Part shown: in pieces, positions 1 to 11,105 of the stretch
Numbering within the stretch: the stretch's first letter is position 1
Layout of the letters: each line of letters opens with the position of its first letter
Assembly (NCBI GenBank): GCA_001513105.1
Contig: LFSH01000076.1
Span: 8,381 to 58,339, forward strand
DNA: 49,959 nucleotides
Origin: Clostridiales bacterium DTU070
Lineage (GTDB): Bacteria > Bacillota > Clostridia > DSM-8532
Direction of reading: 5' to 3'
Translations under genes and position numbers: made by a program
Notes under the pieces: model-generated
Databases searched by the model: none
What the model saw: the letters and a program-made list of their open reading frames with translations, nothing else
What the model was told of the DNA's origin: nothing

Positions 1-1017
1 CTGAATCCAAAATACACCTTTGACACATTTGTACGGGGCAGCGGCAATCAGTTCGCCCACGCGGGAGCTGTGGCCGTTGCAGAATGCCCGGCAAAAAGAT
101 ATAACCCGTACTTCATATACGGCGGCGTTGGTCTTGGAAAGACCCACCTGATGCATGCCATAGGGCATTACATACTGGAGCAGAACAAGGATGCAAAGGT
201 GTTGTATGTAACCTCGGAAAAATTTACAAACGAGCTTATAAACTCCATAAAGGATGACAAGAACGAAGAATTCAGAAACAAGTACAGGAACATCGACGTT
301 CTTTTAATTGACGATATTCAGTTTATTGTTGGAAAGGAAAGAACCCAGGAGGAATTTTTCCACACCTTTAATGCTTTGTATGAAGCTCAGAAACAGATAA
401 TAATTTCAAGCGACAAGGCGCCGAAAGAAATTGCCACCCTTGAGGAAAGATTAAGATCAAGATTTGAATGGGGTCTTATTGCAGATATCCAGGCCCCCGA
501 TTTTGAAACAAGGATCGCAATTCTGAAGAAAAAAGCCCAGCTGGAGAAATTTGAAGTACCTGATGATGTTATCGCCTATATTGCGGAAAATATTGTATCA
601 AATATCAGAGAATTAGAGGGAGCATTGAACCGGGTAGTTGCATATGCATCATTGATCAACAGTCCTCTTAATGTTGATTTGGCAAAAGAGTGCTTAAAGC
701 AAATGATATCAAGCAATAAAATTAAGGAAATAAATCCGACGGTTATAATAAAAACGGTTTCACGCTATTTCGATATAAATCCCGATCATATTTTAGGGAA
801 AAAGCGTTCAAGGGATATCAGTTATCCAAGACAAATAGCAATGTATTTATGCCGTGAACTGACAGACTTGTCTTTGCCAAAAATAGGACAGGCCTTCGGT
901 GGAAGAGATCACACCACCGTCTTGCATGCATGTGAAAAAATCATGGAAGACATTGAGAGAAATTCCGAAACAAGAAGAGCTGTTGCCGAAATGAAAAAAA
1001 ATATAACCGGAAATTGA
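1..1017 (+). CDS. dnaA: Chromosomal replication initiator DnaA (5' end cut off by window edge)
   Basis: DnaA binds DnaA boxes at oriC, forms an ATP-dependent filament and opens the duplex. The reading frame is open from base 1 and begins inside domain III, so the N-terminal DnaB-interaction domain and the linker are outside the window. Visible are the Walker A motif GGVGLGKT (bases 121-144), the Walker B region VLLIDDIQF, the sensor/arginine-finger segment RLRSRFEWG, and the domain IV DNA-binding signature [15 protein letters not shown] near the C-terminus. Identity is certain from these motifs and from dnaN following. An ATG at base 70 lies inside the AAA+ domain and is not the true start. 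The spacer after this gene carries DnaA boxes, as is usual for origins lying between dnaA and dnaN. Confidence 0.98.
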   Translation: MNPKYTFDTFVRGSGNQFAHAGAVAVAECPAKRYNPYFIYGGVGLGKTHLMHAIGHYILEQNKDAKVLYVTSEKFTNELINSIKDDKNEEFRNKYRNIDVLLIDDIQFIVGKERTQEEFFHTFNALYEAQKQIIISSDKAPKEIATLEERLRSRFEWGLIADIQAPDFETRIAILKKKAQLEKFEVPDDVIAYIAENIVSNIRELEGALNRVVAYASLINSPLNVDLAKECLKQMISSNKIKEINPTVIIKTVSRYFDINPDHILGKKRSRDISYPRQIAMYLCRELTDLSLPKIGQAFGGRDHTTVLHACEKIMEDIERNSETRRAVAEMKKNITGN

Positions 1018-1288
1018 TTTTTTCAACATTTACAGCTTTGGTTTTTTATTGCCGAAGCTTTATCTACAGAATCATGTGGATATGTTGTTTTTTTTATGTG
1101 GATAACGCAGATAAAATATAAAATTTTTATTCTGTGAACAAAAAAAACAGGATATCAACAGAAAATTTAGCAGGTGATAAGCGGGAAATATCAGTGCGGA
1201 AACGATTTTTCAACAATTTTCACAGCCCTTATTACTACTGTTACTGAAAATAAATTATATTATATGAATAAAAATGGAGGTATAGAAC
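1018..1288. other. dnaA-dnaN spacer, probable oriC (DnaA boxes, AT-rich DNA)
   Basis: This gene-free, AT-rich spacer holds a cluster of sequences like the DnaA box TTATCCACA. A perfect box lies on the minus strand at 1097-1105. One-mismatch boxes lie at 1060-1068 (plus, TTATCTACA) and 1075-1083 (minus), and a weaker one lies at 1133-1141 (minus). The two best minus-strand boxes are 22 bases apart in the same orientation. A/T runs that could serve as unwinding DNA follow. Known origins of Firmicutes often have box clusters both before dnaA and between dnaA and dnaN; only the second part is visible here. Function as the origin is inferred from position and boxes. Confidence 0.75.
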
Positions 1289-2380
1289 ATGAATTTTTCC
1301 TGTAATAAGCAAGATTTGATGGAAGCAATAAATACAGTACAGAAAGCCGTTATGACAAAAGCAACAATACCAATACTCGAAGGTATATATATTGAGGCAG
1401 GCCAGAATCTCAAACTTGTGGGAAATTGCTTTGATATGGGAATTGAATGTTCGGTTGACGCAGATATTAAGGAAACAGGTTCAATCGTACTTAATTCCAG
1501 GATATTTGGTGAAATAGTAAGAAGACTTCCCGATTCAGAAGTGTACATACAGGTAAAGGATAATTTTATTGTCGTAATAGAATGCGACAATTCCTATTAT
1601 GAAATAAAAGGTCTTTCTTCAGAGGGCTTTCCAATGCTTCCCGAAGTGGAGGAAGAAAGCAGGATCACAGTTCAGCAGTCGGCTTTGCGGGATATGATCA
1701 GGAAAACAATATATGCAATAAGCATTGACGAAAAAATAAAAATTCTCACCGGATCCCTGATAGAGGTAAGGGACGGTGATATTACAATGGTGTCCCTTGA
1801 TGGATTCAGGCTTGCGGTGGCCAAAACCGTTGTTCAGGAGAATGTCTCGTTCAGTGCGGTAATACCAGGTAAGAATCTTGGAGAAATTTACAAGATACTT
1901 GATCAAACCGAAGACAAGGTTAAAATAACATTATCTGCAAACCAGGCATTGTTTGAATTTGACAACTGCAGAATAGTATCAAAAGTTCTGGACGGCGAAT
2001 ACATGAATTACAGAAGTTTTATTCCGGAACAGTTTGAAACAAAAATAGAAGTTAATGTAAAGGAAATTACAAGAAGCATAGAAAGAGCATCGCTGATTAT
2101 GAGCGACGACAACAGGTATCCTGTAAAACTGATAGTCGAGGATGACCGGATGCTGATTACATCAAGTACAAAGTATGGTATTTCCAAGGAACAAATAGAC
2201 GTGGAAAGCGATGGTAATAATATAACAATAGGTTTTAACCCGAAGTATTTACTGGATTCATTCAAGGTAATAGACGACGAGAAAGTTGAAGTATTTTTCA
2301 GTTCATCGGTAGGGCCTTGTGTAATAAGACCGATAAACAGCGACAAGTTTACGTTTATGATCCTGCCTGTAAGAATATAG
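1289..2380 (+). CDS. dnaN: DNA polymerase III beta subunit (sliding clamp)
   Basis: The beta clamp is a ring-shaped dimer that encircles DNA and tethers the replicative polymerase and repair proteins. The 363-residue product has the usual family length and begins MNFSCNKQDLMEAINTVQKA, a typical clamp N-terminus. It ends with FTFMILPVRI, the conserved C-terminal segment around the peptide-binding pocket. The ATG is preceded by GGAGG at 1276-1280, eight bases upstream. It lies directly downstream of dnaA and the oriC-like spacer and upstream of recF, the canonical order. The S4-domain gene (yaaA/rlbA) that commonly separates dnaN and recF in Firmicutes is absent. Confidence 0.98.
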   Translation: MNFSCNKQDLMEAINTVQKAVMTKATIPILEGIYIEAGQNLKLVGNCFDMGIECSVDADIKETGSIVLNSRIFGEIVRRLPDSEVYIQVKDNFIVVIECDNSYYEIKGLSSEGFPMLPEVEEESRITVQQSALRDMIRKTIYAISIDEKIKILTGSLIEVRDGDITMVSLDGFRLAVAKTVVQENVSFSAVIPGKNLGEIYKILDQTEDKVKITLSANQALFEFDNCRIVSKVLDGEYMNYRSFIPEQFETKIEVNVKEITRSIERASLIMSDDNRYPVKLIVEDDRMLITSSTKYGISKEQIDVESDGNNITIGFNPKYLLDSFKVIDDEKVEVFFSSSVGPCVIRPINSDKFTFMILPVRI

Positions 2381-2383
2381 AAC

Positions 2384-2402
2384 GGGAAGCATCCTGCTTC
2401 CC
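2384..2402 (+). other. Perfect hairpin between dnaN and recF
   Basis: An 8-bp perfect inverted repeat (GGGAAGCA, three-base loop, TGCTTCCC) starts three bases after the dnaN stop. It is not followed by a T-run, so it is not a standard intrinsic terminator. It may pause polymerase, protect the dnaN mRNA 3' end, or modulate recF translation, because it lies just upstream of the recF start. The function is not known. Confidence 0.5.
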
Positions 2403-2429
2403 GCAATGTCCGTCAGGACGGTGCATGTA

Positions 2430-3533
2430 ATGAAGATTAAAAAAATACACCTGATAAATTTTAGAAACTACGTTAACCAGGAAATAGTGTTTTCTGATAA
2501 CGTAAGCCTGATATACGGAGAAAATGCCCAGGGTAAAACAAATATAATTGAAGCGTTATATCTGCTTTCAACCGGCAAATCTCACAGAACCGGCAATACA
2601 AATGAACTGATAAGGTATGGAGAGTCATTTTTTGATATAAGGCTTGAATACGAGGACAATAACTATTTGCAGAATATAGAGATAAAATATGAAAAAGGAA
2701 ACAGGAAAAGATTGCTTATAAATGAAGTAAAAAAGGACAGGATATCGGATTTGTTGGGAGTTGTCCCGTCAGTATTGTTTTCGCCCGAAAGCCTTTCCTG
2801 CATAAAAGGTTCACCCAGAGAAAGAAGAAAAATAATAGATATTGTATTGTGCCAGGTAAGCAGAAAATATTTGTATAATCTGCAAAAATACAATAAAATT
2901 GTTAGGAATAAGAATGTATTATTGAAAGAAATAAAGAAGAAAAGACATCAGACCCAACAGCTTGATGTATGGAACGAAAGCCAGGCAATGACGGGAGCAG
3001 TTATTATCGAAGAAAGAAAACTGCTGATTCAGAGCCTTGAAAAAAGAATGAAGAGACTAATGCATGGAATTTCAGAAGGCAGGGAAGATGTTACATTAAG
3101 ATACAAATCTTTTTTTGATGAAGACAAGAATATATTCAACAGCCTGCTGGACATGATGAACGAAAATAAAAACAGGGAAATAGAAAACGAGATTTCACTT
3201 TTCGGACCGCACAGGGATGAAATCGAGATACTGCTGAATAACCGGAATTCCAGACTATATTGTTCACAGGGTCAGCAAAGATCACTGGCTCTTGCCCTGA
3301 ATATAGCAATAATGGAGGAAATTAAAGATAGGTCAGGAAAAGTTCCGGTATTGCTGCTTGATGATGTTATGTCAGAACTGGATGAAAAACGGCGAAACTA
3401 TTTATATGAGATTATCGGTGACAAACAGGCTGTGATAACATCAACCGACAAAACACAATTCAGAATGACTGTTGGCGGAATATCATACATAAGAATAAAA
3501 AACGGAACGGTAATTTCTGATTCAAATGTATAG
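2430..3533 (+). CDS. recF: DNA replication and repair protein RecF
   Basis: RecF is an SMC-like ATPase that, with RecO and RecR, loads RecA on gapped DNA at stalled forks. The product has the Walker A motif GENAQGKT near the N-terminus (in context IYGENAQGKTNIIEALYLL), an ABC-type signature region (SQGQQRSLALAL) and Walker B LLLDDVMSELD. Length is 367 residues from the ATG at 2430, normal for RecF. An in-frame ATG at 2406 would add eight residues (MSVRTVHV), but family members start MxIxxIxLxNFRNY, and GGACGGTG at 2416-2423 sits six bases before 2430, so I prefer 2430. It forms part of the dnaA-dnaN-recF-gyrB cluster. Confidence 0.96.
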   Translation: MKIKKIHLINFRNYVNQEIVFSDNVSLIYGENAQGKTNIIEALYLLSTGKSHRTGNTNELIRYGESFFDIRLEYEDNNYLQNIEIKYEKGNRKRLLINEVKKDRISDLLGVVPSVLFSPESLSCIKGSPRERRKIIDIVLCQVSRKYLYNLQKYNKIVRNKNVLLKEIKKKRHQTQQLDVWNESQAMTGAVIIEERKLLIQSLEKRMKRLMHGISEGREDVTLRYKSFFDEDKNIFNSLLDMMNENKNREIENEISLFGPHRDEIEILLNNRNSRLYCSQGQQRSLALALNIAIMEEIKDRSGKVPVLLLDDVMSELDEKRRNYLYEIIGDKQAVITSTDKTQFRMTVGGISYIRIKNGTVISDSNV

Positions 3534-3579
3534 AAAAGTTTTTTTCATTTGTATATAATATTTAAGATCAGGTGATATA

Positions 3580-5807
<2,228 letters not shown>

Positions 5808-5811
5808 GAAA

Positions 5812-5827
5812 TGTTTCACGTGAAACA
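5812..5827. promoter_or_regulatory. parS centromere site 1
   Basis: A perfect 16-bp palindrome TGTTTCACGTGAAACA, identical to the consensus parS bound by ParB/Spo0J. It begins five bases after the gyrB stop and is about 450 bases upstream of parA. ParB nucleates here and spreads for origin segregation. Confidence 0.97.
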
Positions 5828-5883
5828 TTTCTTGGTATGATTTATAAAAGTGCAAAAATATATTACATAAAGTATGATTATGA

Positions 5884-5918
5884 AAAACCTGCAGTGAAAC
5901 TGTAAAACTGCAGGTTTT
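5884..5918 (+). terminator. Hairpin after gyrB, probable terminator
   Basis: An 11-bp perfect stem (AAAACCTGCAG / CTGCAGGTTTT) with a 13-base loop. The 3' arm ends in four T residues but no longer U-tract follows, so termination may be partial. The A-rich 5' arm also makes it usable from the other strand. Confidence 0.6.
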
Positions 5919-6003
5919 ACGTTATATTTAGAAAAACAGTATAAAACATATTGCAAAAGATAAATATGAAAACTGAATTGTGAAATCTTTGCAACAAGGT
6001 AAA

Positions 6004-6019
6004 TGTTTCACGTGAAACA
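6004..6019. promoter_or_regulatory. parS centromere site 2
   Basis: A second perfect copy of the 16-bp palindrome TGTTTCACGTGAAACA, 192 bases from the first and in the same gyrB-parA spacer. The spacing and identity make chance very unlikely. Confidence 0.97.
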
Positions 6020-6201
6020 TTTGAAATAAACACCCGTCAAATATATTAAAATCAATGATTTTCAACGTTTCTTTCCGGTATTTAATAGATTAATGAATCG
6101 TCCTTGCCTGCTTCTTTTATATTCTATTTTCAATAAAAATTTTGAGCAGCAGTATTATAACCAGCCATATATCAATAATTCTCACATAATTATTTAGCAA
6201 G

Positions 6202-6230
6202 TTTATTTTCTATCAGCTGTGTGTTATAAT
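6202..6230 (+). promoter_or_regulatory. Extended -10 promoter of parAB
   Basis: A TGnTATAAT extended -10 element spans 6222-6230 and the -35 region is weak (TTTATT at 6202-6207). Transcription would start near 6237, between the GTG at 6219 and the ATG at 6261. This supports the ATG as the parA start. Confidence 0.6.
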
Positions 6231-6260
6231 GATTTAAGTATAAGATGCGGGGTGTATGGA

Positions 6261-7028
6261 ATGTCCAAAATTATAGCGATAGCCAACCAGAAAGGCGGAG
6301 TCGGAAAAACGACAACAGCGGTTAATCTCAGTTCATGCCTTGCGGTTAAGGGGAAAAAGGTTCTGATAATAGATATTGATCCCCAGGGGAATACTACAAG
6401 CGGACTTGGAGTGGACAAAGCAAAAATAAGAAGATCAATCTACGATGTTATAATTAATGAGGTTCCAATTGAAGAAACCTTTGTAAAAACCATGATTGAC
6501 AATCTGACATTATCCCCATCAAATATACAGCTTGCGGGAGCTGAAGTTGAGCTTGTATCGGTCATTTCACGTGAAACAAGACTAAAACATGCTCTCGAAG
6601 ATATAAAAGACAAATTTCACTTTATTATTATAGACTGCCCGCCATCACTTGGACTAATTACAGTCAATGCGTTAACAGCAGCCAATACCATCCTGGTTCC
6701 AATTCAATGTGAGTACTACGCCCTTGAAGGTCTAAGCCAGTTGATGAACACCGTAAAAATAGTTCAGAAACACCTGAACCCGGGTTTGCAGGTTGAAGGC
6801 GTTGTTTTGACAATGTTTGATGCCAGGACCAACCTGTCGATACAGGTTGTTGATGAAGTAAAAAAATATTTCGGCAACAAGGTATACAGAACAATCATTC
6901 CAAGAAATGTACGGTTAAGTGAAGCACCAAGTTATGGCCTTCCTATAATTCTATATGACAGCAAATCCAAGGGTGCTGAATGCTATATGGACCTGGCAGA
7001 CGAAGTTATTGAATATTCGGAGGTATAA
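6261..7028 (+). CDS. parA: Chromosome partitioning ATPase ParA (Soj)
   Basis: ParA/Soj is a Walker-type ATPase that binds DNA as an ATP dimer, works with ParB-parS in origin segregation and, in Bacillus, also controls DnaA. The N-terminus reads MSKIIAIANQKGGVGKTTTA with the deviant Walker A motif KGGVGKTT. Walker A' (IIDIDPQGNTTSGLG) and Walker B (FIIIDCPPSLGLI) follow. Length from the ATG is 255 residues, typical for the family. A longer frame from GTG 6219 has no ribosome site and starts upstream of the predicted transcription start; GGGGTG at 6249-6254 serves the ATG. A degenerate parS lies inside the coding region. parB follows after two bases. Confidence 0.96.
   Translation: MSKIIAIANQKGGVGKTTTAVNLSSCLAVKGKKVLIIDIDPQGNTTSGLGVDKAKIRRSIYDVIINEVPIEETFVKTMIDNLTLSPSNIQLAGAEVELVSVISRETRLKHALEDIKDKFHFIIIDCPPSLGLITVNALTAANTILVPIQCEYYALEGLSQLMNTVKIVQKHLNPGLQVEGVVLTMFDARTNLSIQVVDEVKKYFGNKVYRTIIPRNVRLSEAPSYGLPIILYDSKSKGAECYMDLADEVIEYSEV
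6563..6578. promoter_or_regulatory. Degenerate parS-like site inside parA
   Basis: CATTTCACGTGAAACA matches the parS palindrome at 14 of 16 positions, differing only at the first two. It lies within the parA coding sequence. A parS within the parAB genes is known from B. subtilis (inside spo0J), so this may be a third, weaker ParB site. Confidence 0.65.
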
Positions 7029-7030
7029 AA

Positions 7031-7882
7031 ATGAAGAAAGGACTTGGTAAAGGACTCGGAGCTCTTCTTGATACTGAAAGCATTCTATCCAATGATTCCG
7101 GCATAGTTGAATTGAAAGTTACGGATATTGAACCTAACAAGGAACAGCCAAGGAAAAACTTCAACCAGGAGAAATTGCAGGCTCTTGCCGATTCCATCAG
7201 CCAGCATGGTGTGGTTCAGCCCATTATTGTTAAAAAGAAGGATAAAGGGTACACAATCATCGCAGGTGAAAGAAGATGGCGTGCGGCAAAGATTGCAGGG
7301 CTCAGGACAATTCCTGCAATAATCAAGGACCTGTCTTCAAGGGAGACCATGGAAATAGCCCTGATTGAGAACCTCCAGAGAGAGGATTTGAATCCCATTG
7401 AAGAAGCCGAAGCATACCAGAGATTAATGGAGGAGCATGGGCTTACACAGGAGGATTTATCAAAGCTGGTCGGAAAAAGCAGGGCAGCCATTGCAAACTC
7501 TGTAAGATTGCTTTCATTAACCGAGAAAGTAAAGGAAATGCTGATTAATGAGCTGTTGACACCCGGCCATGCCAGAACCCTCATTACAATAGAAGACTCT
7601 GAAAGACAAAAAAAGCTGGCCGATGAAATTGTCAGCAGGAATCTCAGTGTCAGGGAAACCGAAAAGTTTGTGAACGATCAGAAAAGTTTGAGCAGGAAAA
7701 AAAGAAAGGCTGTCAAGGATGCAGATATACTTGACATGGAAGAAAGACTGAAAAGCATACTGGGGACAAAGGTGGACTTAAGGCACGGCAATAATAACAG
7801 GGGAAAAATAATCATTGAGTATTATTCAAACGACGAGTTCAACAGAATAATAGAACTTATAACTAAAAATGTTAAAAATTAG
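7031..7882 (+). CDS. parB: Chromosome partitioning protein ParB (Spo0J)
   Basis: ParB binds parS, uses CTP to clamp and slide on DNA, and recruits condensin and ParA. The 283-residue product has a basic N-terminus (MKKGLGKGLGALL) of the type that contacts ParA. The CTPase/arginine-rich motif AGERRWRAAKIAG and the ENLQREDLNPIEEAEAYQ segment are present, followed by a helix-turn-helix (LTQEDLSKLVGKSRAAIANS) and a C-terminal dimerisation region. It starts two bases after the parA stop, with GGAGG at 7019-7023 inside the end of parA, so the pair forms one operon. The nearby parS sites at 5812 and 6004 are its expected targets. Confidence 0.97.
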   Translation: MKKGLGKGLGALLDTESILSNDSGIVELKVTDIEPNKEQPRKNFNQEKLQALADSISQHGVVQPIIVKKKDKGYTIIAGERRWRAAKIAGLRTIPAIIKDLSSRETMEIALIENLQREDLNPIEEAEAYQRLMEEHGLTQEDLSKLVGKSRAAIANSVRLLSLTEKVKEMLINELLTPGHARTLITIEDSERQKKLADEIVSRNLSVRETEKFVNDQKSLSRKKRKAVKDADILDMEERLKSILGTKVDLRHGNNNRGKIIIEYYSNDEFNRIIELITKNVKN

Positions 7883-8036
7883 GATGCGGTTATTTTCGTT
7901 TGTATTGCTTTTTTGAAACATTGGTAATATAATTTCATTATTCATATTTTGTGTTCCTTATAATTTGAAATAAACGCTTTAAAATTGAATTGGTTATATA
8001 TGGCAAATTTACACACATTGCTGTGGAGGGATATTG

Positions 8037-8507
8037 GTGGAGAAATACATTTTATATGCTTCGTTCGGTCTCTCACTGTTGTCTGTTATTTTTTTCCTGG
8101 TTTTGAATGTAAGGCTTAACAGAATGATAAAAAAATACAATCATTTTATGCAGGGTTTGGGTGACAAAGATGTGGAAAATCTTATGACATCATATATTGA
8201 TAATTTGGAGAAGTTAAAAAATGATGTACATACAGGCATGAACAACAGGATTAATGAACTTGAGAAAAAGCTGCCGGAATGCATTCAGTACTTTGGCATG
8301 GTAAATTACAATGCCTTTGAAAACGTCGGGCACAATATGAGTTTTTCAATAGCCTGCCTGGATGAAAGCAAAGACGGTTTTGTACTGACAGGAATATATT
8401 CAAGGGAAAACTCATATGTCTATGCAAAAGAAATTAAAAACGGCATTCCGAATAAAGAATTATCCGATGAAGAACGTGAAGCAATTAATAAGGCTTTGAA
8501 AAAATAA
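8037..8507 (+). CDS. DUF4446 family membrane-anchored protein
   Basis: This protein of about 156 residues begins with one transmembrane helix (roughly residues 4-25, YILYASFGLSLLSVIFFLVL). It continues with a coiled-coil-like segment (LNRMIKKYNHFMQGL through NRINELEKKLP) and ends in a compact domain with YFGMVNYNAFENVGHNMSFSIACLD. That layout matches DUF4446, a family of unknown function often found next to parB or serS in Clostridia. GTG at 8037 is the likely start, seven bases after GGAGG; a TTG one codon earlier is too close to the ribosome site. No function can be assigned; the context suggests a housekeeping role near the origin. Confidence 0.8.
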   Translation: MEKYILYASFGLSLLSVIFFLVLNVRLNRMIKKYNHFMQGLGDKDVENLMTSYIDNLEKLKNDVHTGMNNRINELEKKLPECIQYFGMVNYNAFENVGHNMSFSIACLDESKDGFVLTGIYSRENSYVYAKEIKNGIPNKELSDEEREAINKALKK

Positions 8508-8535
8508 AAACAAAAATGACAAGAGGTGTGATAAT

Positions 8536-9819
8536 ATGCTTGATATCAACAGAATAAGGACCAATCCGGAGGAAGTAAAAAATGCATTGTTAAAGAGAAT
8601 GGATGAAGTAGATTTTACTGAACTTCTGGAATGGGATCTGAAAAGAAGACAGTTGATTGCGTCAAACGATGAAAAAAAGGCCAAAAGGAATAAAGTGTCT
8701 TCTGAAATACCGCGTCTTAAAAAAGAGGGCAGGGATGTTTCGGATCTTTTATCAGAAATGAAGGTTTTATCTGATGACATAAAGGCAAATGACGATGCAA
8801 TCCGGGAATTGGAGGAAAAAATAAACAGATTTTTATCTACGCTGCCGAATATTCCGGCTGATGATGTGGTGGCCGGAGGAAAAGAAAACAATAAAGTAAT
8901 CAGAACCTGGGGTAAAAAACCTGAGTTCAGCTTTGAGCCCAAAAACCATGTTGACCTTGCAACCGATTTGGGACTCGTGGATTACGAGCGCGGTGCTAAA
9001 ATAGGCGGAAGCGGCTACTGGATTTATACCGGCATGGGAGCATTAATCGAATGGGCGTTGTTGAACAATTTTATTGAAGAGCACCTGAAAGACGGGTATA
9101 CCTTTATGTTACCTCCGCATATTCTGAATTATAAGTGCGGCTATACAGCAGGCCAGTTCCCGAAGTTTACCGAAGATGTATTCAAGGTTGAAACGGGTGA
9201 GGCAAGCGAGAATATGCAATTCCTGCTTCCTACTGCCGAAACGGCACTCATCAATTTCCATCATAATGAAATATTAAAGGAAGAAGAATTGCCCAAGAAA
9301 TACTTTGCCTATACACCCTGTTACAGGAAGGAAGCCGGCAGCTATCGCACCGAAGAGCGCGGAATGATCCGCGGGCATCAGTTTAACAAGGTTGAAATGT
9401 TCCAGTACACAACCCCGGAAACCTCGGAGCAGGCCCTTGATGAACTTGTTAACAAGGCGGAAAGACTTGTTCAGGGACTGGGTCTTCATCACCGCGTTTC
9501 AAAACTTGCGGCAAAGGACTGCAGTGCCTCGATGGGCAAGACCTTTGATATCGAAGTCTGGATTCCAAGCATGGGAGATTTCAAAGAGGTCAGCTCGGCA
9601 TCGAATGCATACGACTACCAGGCAAGAAGGGGAAATATCAGGTTTAAACGCTCAAGTACGGGAAAGACTGAGTTTGTTCATACATTAAATGCTTCAGGCC
9701 TTGCAACAAGCAGAATTCTTCCTGCGATTCTTGAACAGTATCAGCAGGAGGACGGAAGTGTCGTGGTACCCGAAGTATTAAGAAAATGGATTGGTACAGA
9801 TATAATCAGGAAGCCGTAA
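8536..9819 (+). CDS. serS: Seryl-tRNA synthetase
   Basis: SerRS charges tRNA-Ser with serine in the cytoplasm. The 427-residue product has the N-terminal antiparallel coiled-coil arm (about residues 30-100, rich in K and E). The class II synthetase motifs follow: motif 2 in YRKEAGSYRTEERGMIRGHQ and motif 3 in NASGLATSRILPAILEQYQ. Length is normal. It starts with ATG preceded by AAGAGGTG. There is room for only 28 bases after the DUF4446 gene, so no T-box leader lies directly upstream and it is probably co-transcribed with that gene. A terminator-like hairpin follows. Confidence 0.97.
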   Translation: MLDINRIRTNPEEVKNALLKRMDEVDFTELLEWDLKRRQLIASNDEKKAKRNKVSSEIPRLKKEGRDVSDLLSEMKVLSDDIKANDDAIRELEEKINRFLSTLPNIPADDVVAGGKENNKVIRTWGKKPEFSFEPKNHVDLATDLGLVDYERGAKIGGSGYWIYTGMGALIEWALLNNFIEEHLKDGYTFMLPPHILNYKCGYTAGQFPKFTEDVFKVETGEASENMQFLLPTAETALINFHHNEILKEEELPKKYFAYTPCYRKEAGSYRTEERGMIRGHQFNKVEMFQYTTPETSEQALDELVNKAERLVQGLGLHHRVSKLAAKDCSASMGKTFDIEVWIPSMGDFKEVSSASNAYDYQARRGNIRFKRSSTGKTEFVHTLNASGLATSRILPAILEQYQQEDGSVVVPEVLRKWIGTDIIRKP

Positions 9820-9850
9820 AACAGCATGATTAAATATATTAAGAAAATTT

Positions 9851-9905
9851 CCGATATGCTGCTGCTGTTCGTAATAACTGCAGCAGTGTATCGGATAAAA
9901 TTTTT
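9851..9905 (+). terminator. Terminator-like hairpin after serS
   Basis: Stem arms CCGATA..CTGCTGC (9851-9865) and GCAGCAG..TATCGG (9880-9894) pair with one two-base internal mismatch. ATAAAATTTTT follows. The T-run is slightly delayed. Confidence 0.6.
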
Positions 9906-9963
9906 CGTTGAATGCCGGATATTAATTCCTTATATTGACATTTAAATCAAAAGCAATTGTCTC

Positions 9964-9993
9964 TTGACAATTGCATATGAAGTGACTTATAAT
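9964..9993 (+). promoter_or_regulatory. Consensus sigma-A promoter of the tRNA pair
   Basis: TTGACA at 9964-9969 and TATAAT at 9988-9993, both perfect, with an 18-base spacer. The tRNA-Leu begins about 30 bases downstream. Confidence 0.88.
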
Positions 9994-10023
9994 GATATAG
10001 TCATTTCGGTGATAACGGCTTAC

Positions 10024-10112
10024 GCCGGAGTGGCGGAATTGGCAGACGCACAGGACTTAAAATCCTGCGAGGCTAAAACCTCGTACCGGTTCGATTCCGG
10101 TCTCCGGCACCA
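10024..10112 (+). tRNA. tRNA-Leu (anticodon UAA)
   Basis: A class II tRNA. The acceptor stem is GCCGGAG/CTCCGGC and the anticodon stem CAGGA/TCCTG closes a loop with TAA. A long variable arm and the T arm ACCGG-TTCGATT-CCGGT follow. The CCA end is encoded (10110-10112). Position 34-36 TAA reads UUA/UUG leucine codons. Confidence 0.97.
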
Positions 10113-10135
10113 TGAAAAACAGAATAAGTTAACGA

Positions 10136-10212
<77 letters not shown>

Positions 10213-10217
10213 CAATG

Positions 10218-10249
10218 AAACCCGCTTTGCCTTACGCAAAGCGGGTTTT
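10218..10249 (+). terminator. Intrinsic terminator of the tRNA operon
   Basis: A perfect 13-bp stem (AAACCCGCTTTGC / GCAAAGCGGGTTT) with a five-base loop, ending in TTTT. Confidence 0.9.
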
Positions 10250-11105
10250 GCTATGCTCAAAGAAATTTATTAAAAACCTGCGTTTGGTGTTTATTTGAGC
10301 TTACTGAATAAAAATCATTGGGTTAAAAAATAAGGCTATGTGATCTTCTACATTGGGTGGAACTCATGGCTTTTGCTTGTATAAGATTGCATTTGCAACG
10401 TGTTCCATAATTCACTCTGCCTAACCAGTGTCAGAACCATGCGTGAAAGAATTAGTTCCTTGTCTTGCCTGCCGGAGTTACTTCTTTCTGCCCGAAGCAT
10501 CCGATATATTTAATATATTTCAAGTTTACAGATGCATTAACCCCATCAGATATCATAGGAATAGTCGGAACTGTTTACGGTGCATTCCTGACTGTATTTA
10601 CTGTTAAGATGAACTTCCTCATTGCACCTACCACACAACGTACAGCATCTGTCTAATTATATTATATATACGCTCATGCGATCCTGTCAGCCGACACAGC
10701 CACAGATGAGACACTCAAAATTATTCTGTTTGAAAGAAGGCTGTAGTCTACGCCCATAAAGTAAAGGACTCGTCTGTAAGACAACAATTTATAATAATAG
10801 TGAGAAGCTATATAAATATACAATAAAAACTGATTCTTCAGATAGGACTTACTTTAGTATATCTGAACCAGAAGAATAACTCATTCCATCACCTGCCTTA
10901 AATTTTCAATATCAACAGGACAAACTGTAATTATATATTTATCAGTAAAAATGCAAAACCGTAAAATATATGCATGAAAGCACAAGCCTTTGTTGTTATA
11001 TTTTTACCATAATGATACAATCTAATAAGGACTCAAACTAAAAATACAATCCTGTTTATGATTACCTGCAGATATGTTTATATAAGAGTACAAGGAGGGA
11101 AGGGT
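10250..11105. other. Gene-poor stretch of about 850 bases
   Basis: No reading frame with a ribosome site or recognisable domain is found. The longest, 63 codons at 10465-10656, has no Shine-Dalgarno sequence and an unfamiliar product. Short AT-rich segments and an imperfect inverted repeat around 10838-10867 are present. The stretch may be a decayed gene or mobile element remnant, but nothing in it can be named. Confidence 0.5.

Noticed and set aside
6219-6260. Longer parA start at GTG 6219
   Set aside because: It lies upstream of the start point predicted from the extended -10 box and has no ribosome site; ATG 6261 has GGGGTG and begins with the conserved ParA N-terminus.
8508-8535. T-box leader for serS
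   Set aside because: Only 28 bases separate serS from the preceding gene, too few for a T-box.
10465-10656. A 63-codon frame in the gene-poor stretch
   Set aside because: No Shine-Dalgarno sequence, no promoter and an unfamiliar product; not enough to call a gene.
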